The position numbers and the translations under genes are program-made. Shown in pieces: positions 1 to 8,680 of a DNA stretch of 64,000 bases (the first letter of the stretch is position 1; each line of letters starts with the position of its first letter). Origin of the DNA: Prochlorococcus marinus str. MIT 0917. Lineage in GTDB: Bacteria > Cyanobacteriota > Cyanobacteriia > PCC-6307 > Cyanobiaceae. Under the pieces are notes generated by a model. That model had not been told where the DNA came from, did no database searches, and was given only the letters and a program-made list of their open reading frames with translations. The DNA is taken from positions 496,001 to 560,000 of the forward strand of contig NZ_CP114784.1 of NCBI RefSeq assembly GCF_027359575.1. Reading direction: 5' to 3'.

Positions 1-289
1 TTCATCAGAATAAAATTTTACCGGCAAATGAGAAAGCAGGTTATCGCCGCTCATCAATCAAGCTCCAATTAATTTTCAATCTATTAAACCTAATAATCTA
101 AAAAAACCAATTTCTACAACTATTAAAATGTTTTTTACCTCACTTTAAAATAATCACTGATTTTCCAGAGATATAAGTTTATCAAAATGTACAAATCTTG
201 AAAGACTAACTATTGTTTATCGTAAAGGCATAAATACTTAAGTGTTTATTCTCTAGGTATCATTCACCGCATAGGAGTAGAAATAAATT

Positions 290-496
290 GTGAACATTCG
301 ACATCTTATGTCCTACGGAAATAGCTTTGCTCAATTGACTACAGAGGCTGCAGAAAATGCTGCCCGACTTGTTCTTAGTCAACTATCTAAAAGACTGAGT
401 TTTGCAAAGCATCCATCAAACAACGATGAAGAAATGGAGTGCTTGCAATTTGGTATCTGTTCTTATCAAACTCAACCACAAAGAATAAATTTCTAA
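290..496 (+). CDS. Small hypothetical protein (68 aa)
   Basis: The frame opens with GTG, preceded at a normal distance by an ATAGGAG ribosome site, which decides the start. The product is soluble, has no membrane segment, and is Ala/Leu-rich in its first half (TEAAENAARLVLSQL), suggesting a helix, with two Cys near the end. I do not recognise the family. A 25-codon membrane peptide frame follows 10 nt downstream on the same strand. Confidence 0.5.
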   Translation: MNIRHLMSYGNSFAQLTTEAAENAARLVLSQLSKRLSFAKHPSNNDEEMECLQFGICSYQTQPQRINF

Positions 497-506
497 AAAG
501 GCTCAA

Positions 507-584
507 ATGAAATACACTGAACTAATTTTAATATTTTCTTCATTATCATTGACTTTTTTAGGGTTCTCTTTTCTCGCTATTTAA
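507..584 (+). CDS. Membrane micropeptide (25 aa)
   Basis: ATG frame encoding an almost wholly hydrophobic peptide (core LILIFSSLSLTFLGFSFLAI) that would form one transmembrane helix. It starts 10 nt after the preceding 68-aa frame and may be co-transcribed. Single-helix micropeptides are common in this window, but this one has no paralog here, so chance cannot be excluded. Confidence 0.35.
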   Translation: MKYTELILIFSSLSLTFLGFSFLAI

Positions 585-644
585 GAAAGAATAAACCTTA
601 AAAAATATTAGATTGCATCTTTATTTTGCTAAATAGCTTAATAG

Positions 645-977
645 TCATTGATTATCAGAGTCCTCCAAAAGATCAGAATATTCTGGTGACTTTGCTATCG
701 GCAACTCAGAAGCGCTATTGGTTGACCTGACTAACAAAGCAGTTAATTCTGCTGTCCTTTTATTATTAACAACATTGCTACCATGAGCTGAAACCGCTGC
801 TCCAGCGACAAGGGCAGTGATTGGCTTCCACCACTGCAAAGATTTTAAATCGTTCTTTTCAACTTCCGCCAAGAGAAAACCTATACCAAACAAAATACCA
901 AAGACAGCTCCTGACCATTGGCATATTTCGGCAAAAATAGATTTACTTTTTTCGGCGGCATTAATTTGGTCTTCCAT
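645..977 (-). CDS. Two-helix membrane protein with EYSDLLEDSD tail
   Basis: 110 aa. Two hydrophobic stretches (about residues 20-40 and 50-68, the second containing ALVAGAAVSAHGS) suggest a helical hairpin. The C terminus ends EYSDLLEDSDNQ, the same acidic motif found in the 35-aa peptide just upstream on this strand and twice in the 65-aa protein near 62 kb. Function unknown. The first Met is followed by an amphipathic segment, so the start is plausible. Confidence 0.6.
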   Translation of the reverse strand: MEDQINAAEKSKSIFAEICQWSGAVFGILFGIGFLLAEVEKNDLKSLQWWKPITALVAGAAVSAHGSNVVNNKRTAELTALLVRSTNSASELPIAKSPEYSDLLEDSDNQ

Positions 978-1178
978 TTGGTAAAAAGCGAAAACTAAAA
1001 ATGTGATTTCTTAATTAATATAAAAGCACTTTTTGAATCTAATGAACATAAGTAATTAATCCAATATAAATGATGCATAAACAAAGGTTGAATCATGTCT
1101 AATAAAAAACAAGCAAAGATATTCATAAAAAAGAAAATGACAATGAGAAAAATATCAAAAGTAATTCAGCAGTTTTCA

Positions 1179-1286
1179 TTACCACTCAGAATCTTCCAAA
1201 AGATTTGAATATTGTTCGTAATTGAAGAAAATATCTTCTTCTAAAACTTCTTCTAAAGAAACGCTTTTAAAGTAGGTGATTTTCAT
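1179..1286 (-). CDS. Acidic micropeptide ending YSNLLEDSEW (35 aa)
   Basis: ATG frame with a Glu/Asp-rich helix (SLEEVLEEDIFF) and the C-terminal motif YSNLLEDSEW directly before the TAA. The same ending occurs in two other proteins of the window, which argues that this frame is translated despite its size. No membrane segment. Function unknown. An overlapping basic frame on the plus strand is judged a shadow. Confidence 0.5.
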   Translation of the reverse strand: MKITYFKSVSLEEVLEEDIFFNYEQYSNLLEDSEW

Positions 1287-1365
1287 TTGATGCTTTTTAC
1301 AATCATCTATTGATAGAAACAAAAGCGTGAGTGAGTGATATTCGGTTTACAAGGTTCGGTTTGAT

Positions 1366-1461
1366 TTACTCATGCTTTGCCACTTTCGACCTTAGCGATA
1401 ACCAAGAGATATCTTTGATGAAACTAATTTGCTTATCAACATCATTTTGATCGAATAACAT
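1366..1461 (-). CDS. Possible 31-aa peptide
   Basis: ATG frame of 31 codons with a soluble, mixed-charge sequence (DVDKQISFIKDISWLSLRSK). No paralog or clear ribosome site was seen. It lies in the same orientation as, and upstream of, the 35-aa acidic peptide. Listed because the sequence looks protein-like; it may be chance. Confidence 0.25.
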   Translation of the reverse strand: MLFDQNDVDKQISFIKDISWLSLRSKVAKHE

Positions 1462-1529
1462 TTTTATTATTAAAAGTGTGTTGTGGTAATTTTTTCTTAT
1501 TAATTGATGCAAACTTATTTAAATCATTA

Positions 1530-1798
1530 GCAGATTCATGATCAAGATGCCCACATGAGGGGGGCTGAAATTTTTGCTCAATATGTTGAAAGTGGTTCGA
1601 ATCAGACAAGCTTTAAGGTTTCGAGGTCATCAACAGAGTCCTGAATCCTGATGACGCAAGTGGATGGCGATTGTAAAAGAATTCGATCACAAACCAGTTT
1701 GGAATTATGTCAGCCTTTGTGTAAGGGGTTTGATCATGATATTGAGGTTATTCCTGTTCTTACAGATGATGAATATCTTGATGTTCATAAATAGTTGG
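1530..1798 (+). pseudogene. Decayed DUF3303-like gene
   Basis: Three reading-frame fragments in order resemble one protein: HDQDAHMRGAEIFAQYVESG, then GWR.VKEFDHKPVW, then IEVIPVLTDDEYLDVHK, separated by stops and frameshifts. The pattern GWxLVKxxDxK...PVxTDEE matches the intact DUF3303-like protein near 9.2 kb (GWILVKAEDPKAL...PVFTDEEAG). I infer a dead paralog. A 70-codon frame in this stretch covers the middle part only and is not a gene. Confidence 0.5.
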
Positions 1799-1920
1799 AT
1801 TAGAGACCAAAGATTTAAGTCAGAGGGTTATTTAAACAAACACTCACCAAAATTCATACTAGATGCAAAAAGTTAAAAGACATTTCTAGAAGAAGTAGTT
1901 TTTAATAGACACTAAAAGTC

Positions 1921-2091
1921 TTAACTCAAATGAAATACCTTATCGCTAAGTACAAAAATCAAAAGTCCGATCGAACTCATTGCAAGTAAAATCCCACCAA
2001 AAATAAGAGTATTGTTTTTTTCAGGTTGTTGTTCAACAACTTTTTGAAGATTTTTGGTATTTGTTTTTGTTGTATTCTTTTTTTTACTCAT
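1921..2091 (-). CDS. Single-helix membrane protein (56 aa)
   Basis: Polar N terminus rich in Lys, Thr and Gln (MSKKKNTTKTNTKN) followed by one membrane helix (LIFGGILLAMSSIGLLIFVL) and a short tail. Clean ATG and TAA. It fits the class of small one-helix proteins that fills this region. Function unknown. Confidence 0.6.
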   Translation of the reverse strand: MSKKKNTTKTNTKNLQKVVEQQPEKNNTLIFGGILLAMSSIGLLIFVLSDKVFHLS

Positions 2092-2264
2092 CAGCTTCAG
2101 AGTTATGTATGTGATGGACTGGAACTATATATAAACACAACTTTTCATAGCTCAAACCTTTTCTTCTAATACCAATATTATTCACCAATTAATGGTTTTA
2201 GAAAGATACACTTCACTTCCCAATAATTTTGACTTGCCCATTTTTAGACCACTAATTTAAGCTA

Positions 2265-2763
2265 ATTCCTTTTTTGGTTTTTTGGAAGTTTTCCTTTTAA
2301 GCGTTCTAAAATTTTGAGCAATAGTGCTTCCCTTAGAATTCTGACCAATGACTGAAAATAAAAAGTTGTTCCCTTCCCCTACTTGAGATCCCAATCATCC
2401 TCCTCAACAACACCCCCAAGTAGATTGGTATACGCAGTATTCCTGCACTTGCACCACATACGGCAATACCGACAACTGCTCCTGTGTAAGTACCACCAGC
2501 CGCTCCTGCAACACCGAGGATAAGATTATCTCCTTGCCGAACTGACTACCACTGCTAAATACTATCTTTGGGGATGAAGTCGGTTGGTCTTGAGAACCCC
2601 TTCTCTGAATGAGTTATATGACAATTAGAAACCTCAACACTTGAGTCGTTATTAGATAAATTGATTGACTAACTTCACATAAGGCATTATAAACTTCTGC
2701 CTTTGTAGCGACTGTAGTCAATAATTGAACGATTAGAAAAGAAGAGATTAACAGTTTTGCCAT
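2265..2763 (-). pseudogene. Decayed paralog of the Gly-rich secreted proteins at 43.5/44.1 kb
   Basis: Fragments in three frames align in order with the intact tandem pair near 44 kb: a signal peptide (MAKLLISSFLIVQLL), YNALCE (intact YDALCN), LGVAGAAGGTYTGAVVG (intact LGVAGGAAVSTAGYMG), and GxGNNFLFSVIGQNSKGS (intact GKNVFFTVMGQKDDGS). Several frameshifts and stops separate the parts, so this copy is dead. Confidence 0.7.
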
Positions 2764-3418
2764 TTATAATTTAAGACGAATTCACTATATGTTTTACTTT
2801 TTGATAGTACACAACATATTTAATTGGATCACCTAAAACTTATAAAACTATCAAAGTAATGTTTTTCCTCTCCCACTCTTCAAGAATGGTGATTAGAGTA
2901 TGTCGTTTACACGTAGTGAAATTATTTACTCCTTGCTAATCTCAAATAAAGAGAAGTAGGGATCTATTTTACTAGAAAGCTCACAAAGAGATGATATCTT
3001 ATAGACGTAGAAATATTATTTTTAAAATTATTCGTAGAAAGTGGTTAGATTCAATTATTGCAACACTACGGTTGTCTAACACTGCAGCCATACTGAATGA
3101 AGTGAATAACTATTTTCATGACTATTTATTTATGCCAATCAATTGATGTATCGGTTTATTTCAAAAAAAAATGAATAGACAAGTTGACCAGTTTTGAAAC
3201 TCTCAAGATTTTCAAGCAAATATAGTTAAAAGTATTGAAAAAATTGGGAGAATTTCAAATTCTGCTGATAATTTTGGGAAATATTGAATTTGGTCAATAC
3301 AGGGATATGCGGATGTTATCGATTCCAATAATTCCTTGCTCTATCAATAACTTTTACTAAGCAAAGATTTCAGATTTAATAATCTCATATAAATTTTGGC
3401 TGACCAATAAAAAAAAAG
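2764..3418. other. Gene-poor stretch
   Basis: About 650 bases without a frame I can support. Composition is AT-rich with many stops on both strands. No hairpin, repeat or paralog was recognised. Confidence 0.5.
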
Positions 3419-3589
3419 ATGCAGATCACACCTTTAGCGCTGGCTTTCTCAGAGTGGGGGATTGGTAGGTTCCCATTGGATTTGATTATCTTCCTATCTG
3501 TGGTACTGATTTTTGCTTTGCCGGCGGGTATTAACAGAAAAAAGATTTTTGTTGAAGGTGATGCATTCACTACAAGATTAAAAAGTTAG
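3419..3589 (+). CDS. Single-helix membrane protein (56 aa)
   Basis: ATG frame with one strong helix (LDLIIFLSVVLIFALPAG) followed by a basic segment (INRKK), giving a likely N-out/C-in orientation by the positive-inside rule. It resembles in plan the helix-plus-basic-tail protein at 49.0 kb (INLILLTAIVVLLALPTFF). A minus-strand frame over the same bases is a shadow. Confidence 0.55.
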   Translation: MQITPLALAFSEWGIGRFPLDLIIFLSVVLIFALPAGINRKKIFVEGDAFTTRLKS

Positions 3590-3635
3590 AAAGGAAAAGA
3601 TAATTTTCACTTCAAATCAGTAAGATTATCAAACT

Positions 3636-3797
3636 TTAGATAGAGGTCATGTAAGCAAGAAAGCCAACAGGGACAAAGAGTAAGGCAGCAATAGTAAAAC
3701 GAACGAATTTCCCTGTACCTGAATCTCTTGAAAAATCACTGAAATGCTTGGCATTGTTCCAATCTTTCCAGTTTTTAGGTCTTTTAGATGAGTTCAT
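3636..3797 (-). CDS. Small membrane protein, NWxxWNxxKHF family (53 aa)
   Basis: N-terminal polar part with NWKDWNNAKHFSDFSRDSG, then one helix (FTIAALLFVPVGFLAYMT). It is a clear paralog of the 54-aa protein at 47.8 kb (NWSEWNNTKHFTDYSRDSG, then YTIAALLFVPIGFLAYMT) and of a broken copy at 21.0 kb. It lies downstream of one of the seven conserved promoter boxes. Function unknown. Confidence 0.75.
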   Translation of the reverse strand: MNSSKRPKNWKDWNNAKHFSDFSRDSGTGKFVRFTIAALLFVPVGFLAYMTSI

Positions 3798-3862
3798 TTT
3801 TTTGATGAATAAATTGCTTTAGAAACTACTGATTAGATAGAAAACGCTGATTCAATGGATTT

Positions 3863-3914
3863 AGAATAAAAACAATATTCCCAATTTTGTAATTCGGTCG
3901 AGGTAGTGCTAACC
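3863..3914 (-). promoter_or_regulatory. Conserved GAAC-box promoter, copy 1
   Basis: On the minus strand a degenerate box (TAGCACTACCTCGACCGAAT) is followed after 23 nt by TATTCT, about 65 nt before the ATG of the 53-aa membrane protein. Box and spacing match six other sites in the window. This copy has GAAT where the others have GAAC or, at 47.6 kb, GTCC. Confidence 0.6.
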
Positions 3915-3996
3915 CCAGAGATATATTAGTTTATTAAGATTTTGACATTACTCAGAATGTGTATCAACTAAGTTGACCGGCTATTTATGTCTGTTT

Positions 3997-4083
3997 TTAT
4001 TGACCATGACAAATACATTTACCACCCTTCCAGGCAGAGCATTTTTTCTTTTTGCACTTCTTTTTTTTCTTCTTATCTCCCAT
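3997..4083 (-). CDS. Lys/Cys-rich micropeptide (28 aa)
   Basis: ATG frame of 28 codons: six Lys in a row after MGD, then CKKKKC, then GGKCICHG. Four Cys and one His in 28 residues could bind a metal ion, and the Lys tract is highly basic. No helix or signal is visible. No paralog is seen here, so whether it is translated is open. Confidence 0.45.
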   Translation of the reverse strand: MGDKKKKKKCKKKKCSAWKGGKCICHGQ

Positions 4084-4458
4084 AAGAATTAAAATTTATT
4101 TTTTAATTTTAGTAGAAGGTAATCTGTCTTGTTGGAGTATCAAATTCAAAGTTTTTATCAATAAAATCATTTATCAACTTTATCAGTAATAAACGAAACC
4201 CTTTAATAAATAAGTTGAATTCAATTTTTATTGGTTGTAATACTGAACCAAAAAATTATCCAAAACCCAAAAAATCAGGAGGCTTTCTAGAAAAAAAGCT
4301 AATTGATTGCAAATGCCATAGAAAAGGATTGTCTAATTAAAAATCACTAGCTACTGAAACAACTACGATGTAAAGTCTTACGAGCTAAAAAGTTCAGATT
4401 GTTAAATCAAATACAATCGATTTTAATTCTTTGATACATCCTTCTATGCATTGACCTG
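4084..4458. other. Gene-poor stretch
   Basis: No frame, hairpin or repeat I can support in about 375 bases. Confidence 0.45.
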
Positions 4459-4629
4459 ATGATAATGACCAAAAAACTCACCCATCGGTATGCATTCACT
4501 TTATTGAAGATGAAACATGCTGAAGGTAGAAATGAATATATGGATTTAGCAAAAGAAGCTAATCTGATATGGCATCAGATAGTTAGCAAAAAAACTAAAA
4601 ACACTCCACGAATTAATTGCAGAGCATAG
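4459..4629 (+). CDS. Small basic helical protein (56 aa)
   Basis: Begins MIMTKKLTHRYAFTLLKMK; the second ATG two codons later could also serve. The HRYAFxLxK segment recurs in the 54-aa protein at 12.9 kb (HRYAFELVKAA), which supports both as genes of one family. Soluble and basic, with no membrane segment. Function unknown. Confidence 0.55.
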   Translation: MIMTKKLTHRYAFTLLKMKHAEGRNEYMDLAKEANLIWHQIVSKKTKNTPRINCRA

Positions 4630-4651
4630 TTAATTTAAAAATATTCTTTAA

Positions 4652-4993
4652 TCAAGCGAAAGCAGGATTTTTCAAAACAACTGATTTTTTTACAATTTCA
4701 ATCAACTGAAGAACTTGATTTTTAACAAACGACCCAAGGCCAAGGTCAATAAGGATGTACAAAACAAGTGAAATGCAAAAAACCGCATAAAAAATCAGGT
4801 GACAAATAAAAGTATTTATAAAATCATTTACCTCCTTTTCTTTATTTGCTTCCGTTTCATTCAAATTTGATGAAACGAAATCTGCAAATGAATTTACACT
4901 TGCTGATTCAACCAATCCATGTGGCATCAATTCCTGATCTTTTACTGTTGGAGCAGCAGTAGCAGTCATAACCAAAGCCTTAACTAGATCCAC
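4652..4993 (-). CDS. Membrane protein (113 aa)
   Basis: Polar N-terminal half with an acidic stretch (NETEANKEKEVND), then one long hydrophobic segment (about residues 62-85, IFYAVFCISLVLYILIDL) and a C-terminal amphipathic helix (VLQLIEIVKKSV). Family not recognised. It probably shares a strand and transcript direction with the next membrane protein gene. Confidence 0.55.
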   Translation of the reverse strand: MDLVKALVMTATAAPTVKDQELMPHGLVESASVNSFADFVSSNLNETEANKEKEVNDFINTFICHLIFYAVFCISLVLYILIDLGLGSFVKNQVLQLIEIVKKSVVLKNPAFA

Positions 4994-5230
4994 CCTACTT
5001 TCTTATTTATAAGTTTGGCTTATCCCTTAATTATTTCGTTTTAAATCTTGTTCAAATAAGCCATAGTTTCTAGATCTTTCTGCATCATGATCGGAACTTT
5101 TTGCACATCAAACCTGTTTTTTATTTTAGATATCTTTTTTTTCAAGAAAGCTGTAATGTGCATAAAATCATTTAAATTATTTCTATTAAATCGATAGATC
5201 AAAAAGATTCAATCCGTAATAATTACCACC

Positions 5231-5256
5231 AAAAAGTGGGCTAAGGCCCCCAAAAA
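5231..5256 (-). terminator. Intrinsic terminator of the 83-aa gene
   Basis: On the minus strand GGGC TTAG GCCC is followed by TTTTT. Just upstream is ACAGTCGATTC, a version of the TTGACAGTCGATTTA module that also precedes hairpins at 33.5, 37.9 and 48.9 kb. Confidence 0.65.
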
Positions 5257-5279
5257 GAATCGACTGTAACTTCTAAATT

Positions 5280-5531
5280 CTACTTTGTAAAAAGAGAGCT
5301 CTTCACTCCAGCTTGTTCCCACTTTTTAATTGTTGGTCTTAGGAATGACATAGGTAGGGCTGTCAATATTGCGAAAGAAACAACAAGAATTAAATCAGTA
5401 GTAAAATGATTTATTCCAAGATCTGTTCCAGCAAGCCAGAGCCAAGGAAATGCGGAAGCAAATAAAGTAGCTAGCATAAATTCTCTTAAGTTCAGCCAGA
5501 GCTTATAAGACCATTGTGTTAATTTTTTCAT
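5280..5531 (-). CDS. Two-helix membrane protein (83 aa)
   Basis: Starts MKKLTQWSYKLW, then two hydrophobic segments (about residues 18-36 and 44-64; the second is LILVVSFAILTALP), ending with a basic tail. Followed directly by its own terminator. Family not recognised. Confidence 0.6.
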   Translation of the reverse strand: MKKLTQWSYKLWLNLREFMLATLFASAFPWLWLAGTDLGINHFTTDLILVVSFAILTALPMSFLRPTIKKWEQAGVKSSLFTK

Positions 5532-5624
5532 TGCTTAGTAAAAATTATCACTACCTTTTCTCATTGCTCGGAATGTATTTAAAGGCATAAAAAACGTACA
5601 GACTTCATTTGATCAAAAATTCTT

Positions 5625-6012
5625 ACCTTTCAACAGTGAATAGGTACATAAAAAAGGATTTGCAATTAGAACAATCCAAAACGGTGAGGGTGTAAAAGCA
5701 TCAACAATAATGACTGCATTTATTGTGTTAAAGACAGCAACTATCAATAAGCAAGCCATTAAGACCAACTCACCTAAAAGACTTTACTGGGAGTATGGAA
5801 ATCTGTTATGGAACTCGCAATGATTAATAAAAAGCCAACACCTAAATCAGATGCGGCAACATTACCAGCGAAGCCTCTAACATAGAGTAATGTTTATGCT
5901 GAAACAGAAGGAGCAATCGTTTCCACTGAGAAAAGCAACATGCTTATAAGAAGTAAACCCAGTAGCAAGTGAAGAGATCCAGTGGTTTTTATTTTCTCAA
6001 TCTCGGATTTGC
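5625..6012 (-). pseudogene. Decayed multi-helix membrane protein
   Basis: Read on the minus strand, hydrophobic stretches follow each other across stops and shifts: LHLLLGLLLISMLLFSVETI, then AASDLGVGFLLIIASS, then MACLLIVAVFNTINAVIIVD. They look like helices of one protein of 110-130 aa that has lost its frame at least three times. No intact paralog is present in the window. Confidence 0.5.
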
Positions 6013-6309
6013 CTATTGCCTAATTTTTTTAATCAAAGATATTGTTTCTTCCATATCCAAACAAGGTTGAATAGATATATCCATCAATTTTCTCCAAGGA
6101 TGCCATAGTTTCCATATCGTATCTAAAGAATCTGCCCTAACGACGCAATGACCAGTACCATTTTGAATCATAAAAACCCATGAATGAACCTCATAGGTTT
6201 CTGGTCTATTTTCTACTCCTCCTGTTTCATACCATTTAACCAACATTTCTCCACCTGTTTCTTGATCTTCTCCATCATTAAATTCATAAGAGATCAGATA
6301 ACGCTGCAT
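6013..6309 (-). CDS. DUF3303-like protein (98 aa)
   Basis: Begins MQRYLISYEF and carries MLVKWYETGG, then VVRADSLDTIWKLWHPW and ISIQPCLDMEET. This order matches the DUF3303-like plan of a small alpha/beta protein with GxxxVxAxDxxxLxxW and a closing PVL/TDEE. A second intact member is at 9.2 kb and a decayed one at 1.6 kb. Role unknown. Confidence 0.6.
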   Translation of the reverse strand: MQRYLISYEFNDGEDQETGGEMLVKWYETGGVENRPETYEVHSWVFMIQNGTGHCVVRADSLDTIWKLWHPWRKLMDISIQPCLDMEETISLIKKIRQ

Positions 6310-6445
6310 AACTGAGGGTAAAAACCATTACAACTACTTTGCATAGAGTTATCAAAAAAACAATTAAATATCATCTTTCTAGAACTTTGAATTAACAATT
6401 TTTCACCTGTAAATATAAAGAAATTATTTATATATTTTCAAACAA

Positions 6446-6835
6446 TTAGTATGAACAGCTATTAATAATAGCTTTTTTAATCAACTTGTTATTAATGGGG
6501 TTTACCCAACTTTTTACTTGCTTAAGATCAGCATTTACTGGAAATTTACTAAATAATCTATTCTCACAATCAATAGCCATTAAAAAGGAATCATTATTTA
6601 TAATAGTTTGATCATCTAAATCGATCTCAGAATATTTAGCGAGAACTGAAAGAAAACCTTTGTTATTATATTTGATTGAATCAGGTTTTATAGATAGTAA
6701 TTCATTATTTGTCTTAGATACTTCTAACCAACCTATCCCATCAGCAAATAGGATAAAGGGAGAGAAGAAAAAAATCAGAAAAAAGATGCAGAAGATAAGC
6801 AATCGTTGGTGTATATATTTTCGCAAGGCAATCAT
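6446..6835 (-). CDS. Secreted protein, surface-adhesin-E-like
   Basis: 129 aa with a signal peptide or anchor (RLLIFCIFFLIFFFSPFILF, about residues 12-31). The mature part has W36 in GWLEV, 'LLSIKPDSI', a Tyr/Ser strand region and two Cys (CENR and the C-terminal SCSY) that could form a disulfide. The pattern of a short exported domain with a late Cys resembles surface-adhesin-E-type domains, but this is a weak resemblance. Confidence 0.55.
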   Translation of the reverse strand: MIALRKYIHQRLLIFCIFFLIFFFSPFILFADGIGWLEVSKTNNELLSIKPDSIKYNNKGFLSVLAKYSEIDLDDQTIINNDSFLMAIDCENRLFSKFPVNADLKQVKSWVNPINNKLIKKAIINSCSY

Positions 6836-7071
6836 TATTTATAGCTATTTTTATAATTATCCCTACTTGAGTCGACCGATAAAAGGCAATAATCTATAAC
6901 GTATAGTAAATATACATAAATTATCTTTTCTTAAAAACTTGAAGTCTTCAGTTTCGACTCAATTTTGAAATAGTTCAAATGAACATTAATACCAAATAAA
7001 AATTCTATTTTCTTAAAAACAAATGCTCAATAAGCAGTTTTGCTTATAGGTAATATCAAAAAACTTTATGC

Positions 7072-7275
7072 TTACTTATAAAACTGATTATATGAAAAGT
7101 GTTGTTCCATTTCTCTACCCAAAGAAAAAAGGACTTCATTAACTGTTTTCAACTGCTTCTCCAATTCACTTCTCTTGAATTGCAAATCCACAAATCTTCT
7201 TTGCATCTCTGCTTGAGACCTTTTTAAATAATCATCATTTTGATTAGATGTTTTTTTTGAAGCTTTGTTAGTCAT
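7072..7275 (-). CDS. Coiled-coil protein (67 aa)
   Basis: I chose the internal ATG (MTNKASKKTSNQ) because the 12 residues before it look like untranslated AT-rich sequence. From residue 20 on the protein is a continuous heptad-like helix (RSQAEMQRRFVDLQFKRSEL, then LEKQLKTVNEVLFSLGREME), so it probably dimerises. Soluble. Family not recognised. Confidence 0.6.
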   Translation of the reverse strand: MTNKASKKTSNQNDDYLKRSQAEMQRRFVDLQFKRSELEKQLKTVNEVLFSLGREMEQHFSYNQFYK

Positions 7276-7451
7276 AGTTACTAAATTAATTTTTAACATG
7301 AGAACATTCACTTACTCTCAAAAGCCTTCAGTGGTTCTTATTGTTAATAGTGAATATATATCTGATTAAATAGAAATAAAGACCATGAGTAAATCCGTCT
7401 TAATGCGGGAGTATTATGACCTCCGTTTTACTACCTCAGTATTTACTAGTA

Positions 7452-7598
7452 CTAGAAGACACCAGGAATTATCTGACCCGTAATTGCATATGCACCAATA
7501 CCAGAAATAATTCCAATCATGGCAGCCCAACCATTATATTTTTCAGCTTTGTCTGGATTTAAATTCGATGAGAACCATTTAGATATTGTCCCTATCAT
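7452..7598 (-). CDS. hli: High-light-inducible protein, solitary
   Basis: 48 aa with the one-helix Hli/ELIP plan: AEKYNGWAAMIGIISGIGAY then the family ending TGQIIPGVF. Hli proteins bind chlorophyll and carotenoids in the thylakoid and protect photosystem II. The usual ExxNGRxAM is NGWAAM here, as in the 35-aa Hli at 47.3 kb. It stands alone rather than in an operon. Confidence 0.85.
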   Translation of the reverse strand: MIGTISKWFSSNLNPDKAEKYNGWAAMIGIISGIGAYAITGQIIPGVF

Positions 7599-7752
7599 TG
7601 GTTTTTAAGTGAAATAAATAATTGTATAAATTCAGTTTAAACAGCTACATTCATGAGTCAGTAGGAGTTATTACAACTATAAAAAAATTATATATCTACA
7701 TTATAAAGGTATTCCCTAATACATTATTAAAGTAGACGACTAGGAATCAGGC

Positions 7753-7926
7753 TTAGATTAAAAAAGTAGTTTTTGAAGAGTCATTTATAAATGATTTGCT
7801 CTTGTTATTAATTTTATTAATCGAAATCAAGGCTAAGTCATAAGAAGATAAACCAACCTCATTTTCAAAAGAATATTGATTAGCTATTTTTTTTTGCTTA
7901 GAAATAATTACTTTTGAAATATTCAT
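7753..7926 (-). CDS. Small soluble protein (57 aa)
   Basis: ATG frame of 57 codons, rich in Ser, Asn and Lys (KVIISKQKKIANQYS, ISINKINNKSKSF). No membrane segment, motif or paralog. The length is above chance expectation in such AT-rich DNA, but not decisively. Confidence 0.4.
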   Translation of the reverse strand: MNISKVIISKQKKIANQYSFENEVGLSSYDLALISINKINNKSKSFINDSSKTTFLI

Positions 7927-8088
7927 TCAAATAAGCTAGACGTATATTTACTAAAAGTTACATATATTTCTTTTCAAGGGTCATAAAGACACTTTGACAA
8001 GTGTTCATCATGAGTAATTGTAATTTTATTTGCTAATCATTATTATTTACTACTTAGAATTGATGTATCAAGAAAATAGTGGTTCATC

Positions 8089-8379
8089 TTAAATAAATTT
8101 ATCAGAACTCTCAGATGTCTTTGTTTTTTTTCTCTTTGGTTTTTGAAGCTTATAACCAAAATCAAGAAGTTGATGATAAGTCAATTTAGCTTGTAAAGCA
8201 CTTAAAGATAAACGTTTTTCATCATCTTTTTGAAGATAGAAATTACCTCTATTATCATTATCTGTCTCAATGGTAATAAACTCTTTTCCTTTCTTGAGAA
8301 TCCAAGGCTCTTTAAGATAATTGTCGTCACCATCATTTATTTCCCATGGAACTGGTACTGGTTTTTTCTTTAATGGCAT
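8089..8379 (-). CDS. Hypothetical protein with broken paralog at 28 kb (96 aa)
   Basis: I use the internal start MPLKKKPVPVPWE because the broken paralog at 28 kb starts at the equivalent position. Recognisable blocks are EPWILKKGKEFITIE, then LQAKLTYHQLLDFGYKLQKP and a Lys-rich tail. All beta/alpha mixed, soluble. Function unknown. Conservation between the copies shows this is a real protein family. Confidence 0.7.
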   Translation of the reverse strand: MPLKKKPVPVPWEINDGDDNYLKEPWILKKGKEFITIETDNDNRGNFYLQKDDEKRLSLSALQAKLTYHQLLDFGYKLQKPKRKKTKTSESSDKFI

Positions 8380-8512
8380 TCTAAAAAATACATACCATAA
8401 GTTTAAGTTTACATGCAAATCTTGCGATAATCCAGTTAAGCCTATTAATGTTCAAATTTATTGTGACAATAAGAAGTATCTAGACTATAGAAGTAAAGTT
8501 TTTAACAGCAAT

Positions 8513-8680
8513 TTATTTAGTCTTATCTAGATAGACCTTCTGATTCAAAGCAATTAATTGAGAGGCAATTGGGTTGACCCTGTTCTCATATTTTCTTGAC
8601 CTATAGATTTGAAATTTGCAAATATCGTCACCACTGAGAAAACAATCATCAATAAAATCATCAAGGACTCGTGATGGCAT
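8513..8680 (-). CDS. Small protein (55 aa)
   Basis: ATG frame starting MPSRVLDDFIDDCFLSGDD and ending with a basic stretch (YRSRKYENRVNPIASQL). Soluble. It opposes a longer plus-strand frame that has an unnatural composition and is taken as the shadow. No paralog found. Confidence 0.5.
   Translation of the reverse strand: MPSRVLDDFIDDCFLSGDDICKFQIYRSRKYENRVNPIASQLIALNQKVYLDKTK

Noticed and set aside
1095-1208. Basic 37-codon plus-strand frame opposite the YSNLLEDSEW peptide
   Set aside because: The minus-strand frame carries a motif found in other proteins, so the plus-strand frame is the shadow.
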